From: Polaribacter sargassicola
GTDB taxonomy: Bacteria; Bacteroidota; Bacteroidia; Flavobacteriales; Flavobacteriaceae
Length of the DNA stretch: 64,000 bases
Direction: 5' to 3'
Assembly (NCBI RefSeq): GCF_021991835.1
Contig: NZ_JAHDAU010000006.1
Span: 62,001 to 126,000 of the forward strand
Part shown: in pieces, positions 61,301-64,000 of the stretch
How the letters are laid out: each line of letters opens with the position of its first letter
How positions within the stretch are numbered: the stretch's first letter is position 1
Position numbers and translations under genes: made by a program
Notes under the pieces: generated by a model
The model's database searches: none
Told to the model about the DNA's origin: nothing
What the model saw: only the letters and a program-made list of their open reading frames with translations

Positions 61301-62152
61301 AATAACGTAAAATTTAGAACCTACATCATTAAAAATAACTTCTTGTGGTTCTGTTTCATTATCTTTTATAGAATATTTTGATGAATAAGTGGCAGAAGCT
61401 AAATTGTATTCATTACCAGATGAAAAAGTATAGATATTTATATCATCACCATTCATACCAATAACATATAATTCGCTTCCATCATTATTAAATGCAATTC
61501 CTCTTGGATTAGACTCTTGACTAGAAACATCTAACTCTGCAACAACTCCTGTAGTTGCAGAAGAAACATCATAAGCTGGGCTCAGATTAAATTCGTAAAC
61601 CTTATCAGTATCTCTTTCTATGATGTATAGTTTAGAGCCATCATTATTAAAAGTTATACCATTAGGTCTTGTTGCCGAAGATCCATCATAAGAAAATATA
61701 GCTAAAGAAATATCAAAAGAATCGTTAACTACAGCAGAAGATACATCCCAATTTACAGGTAAATCGAACTCTATAATATGATCACCAAAGTCTCCAGTAA
61801 TATACATTTTAGACCCAGATGAATTAAAAGTAATATCTTGGGCTAGTCTTTCTACAGCAGAAGATAAGTAATAATATTTATCTAAATGAGACATTGTTGA
61901 TAAATCATAAGGAGTACTTAAGTTAAACTGACTTATAAAATCTCCACTTTGACCAACAGTATAAAATTTTGATCCAGAATCTCCAAATGCCATTCCATTT
62001 GGAGTTCTTTCATAAGAAGTAATGCCATTTGTTAAACCTACTAACTCTAATTCTGAAATATCAAAATAATTAGGTCCACTATACTCTAAACTTTGAGCAT
62101 TAATAAAGAAGCGTAAAAAAATAAATATCGATAATGCAGTTCTTTTTTTCAT
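58382..62152 (-). CDS. T9SS-exported protein with repeat propeller domain
   Basis: A 1256-residue cargo of the type IX secretion system. A signal peptide (about 1-19) is followed by about 12 repeats of roughly 45-50 residues with the pattern NGITFNNDGSKLYIIG-x-D-x-VYEFNL (about 40-580), probably one or two beta-propellers. A middle region (about 590-1060) has internal cysteines (NCYDDIIYNGNW; VDCFCLNVEAG), then a beta-rich stretch. The C-terminus (about 1170-1256) is a type A sorting domain: IFNLLGKEIKSKIN and LIAGIYIVKIETDKGTVSKKI. It should be exported and anchored or released at the cell surface; ligand unknown. Confidence 0.9.
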   Translation of the reverse strand: MKKRTALSIFIFLRFFINAQSLEYSGPNYFDISELELVGLTNGITSYERTPNGMAFGDSGSKFYTVGQSGDFISQFNLSTPYDLSTMSHLDKYYYLSSAVERLAQDITFNSSGSKMYITGDFGDHIIEFDLPVNWDVSSAVVNDSFDISLAIFSYDGSSATRPNGITFNNDGSKLYIIERDTDKVYEFNLSPAYDVSSATTGVVAELDVSSQESNPRGIAFNNDGSELYVIGMNGDDINIYTFSSGNEYNLASATYSSKYSIKDNETEPQEVIFNDVGSKFYVIGTDGLDVDEYTLFSNFDFTSTVTYINSYKLETIEITIHDVLFNTDGSKMYVAGDALNSVSQFNLPTPYDISTIEFEDALFIGSQETFIRGIQFNNVGDRFYIVGSQSDNIEEYSVSTPFDLSSSVSHLGSYNINSEDSNPSSFTFNNDGSLLFLLGNNTNRIIVYSLSTNYDLSSITSGPIGSFSVDIDDNAPTGLAFKNDGTKFFVTGDENDKVYEYTLITPFDLLTRTPILTNEYLISSHESRITGITFDDIGSKLYIVGLENDNVKEFNLKKGFLHEVSTTNNGSISTSNQLVVTVTGDTFADNNRDNLLDEVTQFSITNLPEGLIPVFTLSNGNTIATLSFDGVAKSHLEIDDVADLVFNFTDAAFSSSTAVTVNNAVGFSDFVGVNFINCYDDIIYNGNWSGGSGTNGEPTIADAAKGVLVQTDVTLIENVDCFCLNVEAGNTLSVATGLELNVSGSLELIGDLRLLGSSQLKQTHSGVKNVSGDGYLFKDVKSNLSSIYDSGYLSSPVTTNGETYNINGVLKDGSIPLSEISSLLNISFVNGYDGSYTTTPISISKYWLSTYINTFSWNQGIDPSTELINPGVGFNFKSTGNSNGQNYTFVGKPNDGDYIHSIDAYGSGTYSLLGNPYPSPIDADLFITDNALSAQSIEGTLYFYQSASTSHKSSDYAGGYATRVIGLGTAAAEFNGSGKVPGQNIDIAQGFFVKASATGGAITFNNAQRVFDVLETDTNFFSKENKTKEKNSFPILRLGFETFIDENKYHRNVAVGFRGLTNNYENGYEAEMWDYNPTDLALKIDNNNNNPFVITGIEDFNPSIIIPLKVRANTNREVTFKVDSFDLDENVYLYDAVLDLYFNLSTEPKTLNLIQGDYNDRFFITFKNDRLSNIDDFISDEILIFNDKKEITIQSSSLLISKVIIFNLLGKEIKSKINTDKSLKLKLIRDNLIAGIYIVKIETDKGTVSKKIIIN

Positions 62153-62246
62153 AGCTTGTTAATTTAAGCATGAGAAAAAAGCTTACAATTACCTTATAAA
62201 TATACTTTTTTTTTATTTAAGAATCAATTTAACTCTCTACGTCCGT

Positions 62247-63068
62247 TTATTTTTTCTTTCTAAACATTAGCCAAATTCCTATTAAAACTAACGGAATACT
62301 TAAAACTTGCCCCGTATTTAAAGAGTTAAAAACCCAATCTTCTCTACCATCTACTTGTGCCTCTTTCAAGAATTCTATAAAAAACCTTAAAGACCAAAGT
62401 ACTACCATAAAAAGACCAAATAGAAAACCTGTTTGTTCTTTTTTATCTGTTTTCCAAAATAAGTACCACATTACAAAAAATAGTGATAAATAACTAAATG
62501 CTTCGTATAATTGTGTTGGATGTCTTGGCACAGTTTCTCCTGCAGCAGTAAAAATAACACCAAAGTTAGAACCTGTTTCTTTACCGTAAATTTCTGAATT
62601 AAAGAAGTTACCAAAACGGATGAAAAAACCTGCTAAAGCAACCATAATTGCCAATCTATCTAAAATAAATAACCAAGGTTTTTGTAAATGTTTTTTAGCA
62701 TAAAAATACATTGCTATAGGTATTGCTATTGCTGCACCATGACTTGCAAAACCTGTAAAACCTGTAAATTTCCAAGAGCCATTTACTTGCTTAAATGGTA
62801 AAATAATTTCTAGCAAATGATCTTGATAATAATCCCAACTATAAAAGAAAACGTCTCCTAAACGCATCCCTATTAACATAGATACAAATGTGTACATAAA
62901 CAAAGTATCTAATTTTTCTGTTGGCGTTCCGTCTTTAATGTATATCTTTTTCATTAAATGTAACCCCAATAGAAAAGCGGTTACAAACATTAAACTATAC
63001 CAACGTACTACAAAAAAACCTAAATCTATTCCTAATGATGGGTTCCACTCTATTGCTAAAAAACTCAT
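62247..63068 (-). CDS. lgt: Prolipoprotein diacylglyceryl transferase
   Basis: A 273-residue inner-membrane enzyme that adds diacylglyceryl from phosphatidylglycerol to the lipobox cysteine of prolipoproteins. Seven helices are expected; the HGAAI motif (GFASHGAAIAIP) and the RFGNFFNSEIYG family signature are present. The start is set at MSFLAIEWNPSLG because the longer frame from 63125 would add basic residues translated from a repeat element. It precedes the many lipoproteins in this genome. Between yidD and the T9SS gene. Confidence 0.95.
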   Translation of the reverse strand: MSFLAIEWNPSLGIDLGFFVVRWYSLMFVTAFLLGLHLMKKIYIKDGTPTEKLDTLFMYTFVSMLIGMRLGDVFFYSWDYYQDHLLEIILPFKQVNGSWKFTGFTGFASHGAAIAIPIAMYFYAKKHLQKPWLFILDRLAIMVALAGFFIRFGNFFNSEIYGKETGSNFGVIFTAAGETVPRHPTQLYEAFSYLSLFFVMWYLFWKTDKKEQTGFLFGLFMVVLWSLRFFIEFLKEAQVDGREDWVFNSLNTGQVLSIPLVLIGIWLMFRKKK

Positions 63069-63092
63069 ATTTTTAATTCTAATTGTATGTCT

Positions 63093-63160
63093 GGTCGAGC
63101 GCAGTCGAGACCTAATTAATATCAATAATTTATAATAAAACCTCTCGACTGCGCTCGAGG
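63093..63160. repeat. Flavobacterial interspersed inverted repeat
   Basis: TCGAGCGCAGTCGAGA (63095-63110) recurs as its exact reverse complement (63143-63158), 32 bases apart. Each arm also has TCGA at both ends and can fold on itself. GC content is far above the surroundings. From memory, this CTCGACTGCGCTCGAG-type element is spread through many Flavobacteriaceae genomes between genes. Confidence 0.82.
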
Positions 63161-63175
63161 TGACAATTTTTAATT

Positions 63176-63409
63176 TTATTCTTTTTTATCCGGTACAGGA
63201 TCATAACCACTTCCACCCCATGGATGACAACTAAATATTCTTTTTAAAGCCAACCATCCGCCAGAAAATAAACCATGTTTTTGTAATGCTTCTATTGTAT
63301 AATTAGAACATGTTGGGCTATATCTACAAGTTGCAGGTGTATAAGGTGAAATTGCCGTTTGATAAAAACGAACCAATAATATAAATGGGTATGATAGTAT
63401 TTTTTTCAA
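63176..63409 (-). CDS. yidD: Membrane protein insertion efficiency factor YidD
   Basis: A 77-residue YidD, a small membrane-associated factor that helps YidC insert proteins. The diagnostic [22 protein letters not shown] cysteine-rich segment is split as [11 protein letters not shown] then [12 protein letters not shown], followed by [18 protein letters not shown]. Length normal. Its start lies 1 base from the cysS stop. Confidence 0.95.
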   Translation of the reverse strand: MKKILSYPFILLVRFYQTAISPYTPATCRYSPTCSNYTIEALQKHGLFSGGWLALKRIFSCHPWGGSGYDPVPDKKE

Positions 63410-63410
63410 A

Positions 63411-64000
63411 CTAATTTATTGAAAAAGTTGTTCCTTCTTTTCCGTCTTTTAACTGAATTCCTAACTGAATTAATTCGTCTCTAATTTGATCTGATAAAGC
63501 CCAATCTTTGTTTTCTCTTGCTTCTTTTCTTAACTTGATTAATAGCTCTACAACGCCATTTATTTTTTCTGAATTGTCTTGAGAGTTTTCACTCATCAAC
63601 CCTAAAACATCAAAAACAAAAGCATTAATAGTTGCTTTAAAATCTGCTAAATCTTCTGCTGTTAAACTTGCTTTATTTTCTTTAATTTGATTAATAACTT
63701 TTACTGCATCAAATAAATGTGCTATTAAAATTGGTGTATTAAAATCGTCATTCATTGCTGCATAACAATTCTCTTTCCACTCTAATACGTTAAAAGTAGA
63801 TGTTTTCTTTGCTTCTATCTTTTCTAAAAAGTTTACGGCTTCCATTAACTTAGAATGTCCTTTTTCCGATGCCTCTAAAGCTTCTCCAGAAAAATCTAAA
63901 ATACTTCTATAATTGGCCTGCATATTAAAGAAACGAACAACACTTGCAGAAAATGCTTTAGGTAAAATTTCATTTTCTCCTGATAAAATTTCATTCGGTA
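63411..64000 (-). CDS. cysS: Cysteinyl-tRNA synthetase, C-terminal fragment
   Basis: The last about 196 residues of CysRS; the gene runs off the right end, so the window start codon is missing. The first visible residues, [20 protein letters not shown], followed by [18 protein letters not shown], are the class I core and helical anticodon-binding junction of CysRS. The catalytic and KMSKS motifs lie outside the window. An internal methionine at 63923 is not a start. yidD follows immediately. Confidence 0.93.
   Translation of the reverse strand, partial: PNEILSGENEILPKAFSASVVRFFNMQANYRSILDFSGEALEASEKGHSKLMEAVNFLEKIEAKKTSTFNVLEWKENCYAAMNDDFNTPILIAHLFDAVKVINQIKENKASLTAEDLADFKATINAFVFDVLGLMSENSQDNSEKINGVVELLIKLRKEARENKDWALSDQIRDELIQLGIQLKDGKEGTTFSIN

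Noticed and set aside
62247..63125. Longer lgt with a start at 63125
   Set aside because: The extra residues are encoded by the interspersed repeat.

Overview
The window looks like a chromosomal segment of a marine member of the Flavobacteriaceae, close to Polaribacter or Tenacibaculum. This is judged from very low GC content, promoters with a TAnnTTTG -7 box, a type IX secretion (T9SS) C-terminal domain, a HmuY/TonB haem locus, a bacillithiol gene, a flavobacterial-type structured RNA and a flavobacterial interspersed repeat. No phage, insertion sequence or CRISPR array is visible. Most of the window is housekeeping sequence with short operons and clear hairpin terminators.

Layout. 0-1.7 kb: end of clpB, a small heat-shock protein and a lipoprotein phosphatase. 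1.7-5.2 kb: a structured RNA, a distinctive promoter, a secreted VIT/von Willebrand A protein and a downstream exported protein with a His/Cys motif pair. 5.2-11.6 kb: smpB, a UbiA-family prenyltransferase, maf, half a transketolase, an outer-membrane barrel, an S4 protein, a phosphoribosyltransferase, shikimate kinase and tRNA-Lys/tRNA-Leu. 11.7-22.9 kb: a DciA-like gene with recF, a TPR protein, ribH, mutL, two rhomboids, an EEP-fold protein, mtaB, a hydrolase and a lytic transglycosylase. 23-26.8 kb: a 47-residue ORF, an ECF-type sigma factor and uvrA.

26.9-35.7 kb is a divergent haem/iron locus: hmuY and a TonB receptor on the minus strand; a DUF6607 protein, an ankyrin protein, a DUF2271 protein, a PepSY-flavoreductase and a DUF6686-like protein on the plus strand. 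A near-palindrome lies between the two promoters. 35.7-40.7 kb: a lipoprotein paralogue of the 4.1 kb protein, followed by a LytS-type sensor kinase, a metallophosphoesterase and a LytTR response regulator. 40.7-50.8 kb: tRNA-His, bshB1, a transsulfuration enzyme, a DUF2520 protein with kdsC, DUF2147, a degenerate tandem ATPase, pcm, an oxidoreductase, a 3-hydroxyacyl-CoA dehydrogenase, a PagL-like barrel and divergent dps/oxyR. 50.9-64 kb: an ABC-F protein, a thioredoxin-fold lipoprotein, a DEAD-box helicase, plsC, a NUDIX enzyme, two small membrane proteins, a 1256-residue T9SS cargo, lgt, yidD and the end of cysS.

The strongest candidate for an undescribed system links the loci at 1.9-5.2 kb and 35.8-40.7 kb. 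Both carry the same tandem direct repeat (ACGAATTCTAAT, copies 21 bp apart, the second copy starting exactly 79 bp before the ATG), the spacing expected of a LytTR-type activator, and a LytTR regulator is encoded beside one of them. The two loci encode paralogous exported proteins. One keeps a His/Cys pair resembling a caspase-like (clan CD / DUF4347-like) dyad; the other has Gln and Ser at the same positions. The intact copy is coupled to a VIT/vWA protein. I infer a small regulon with an enzyme and pseudoenzyme pair; the fold and the regulator-site link are untested.
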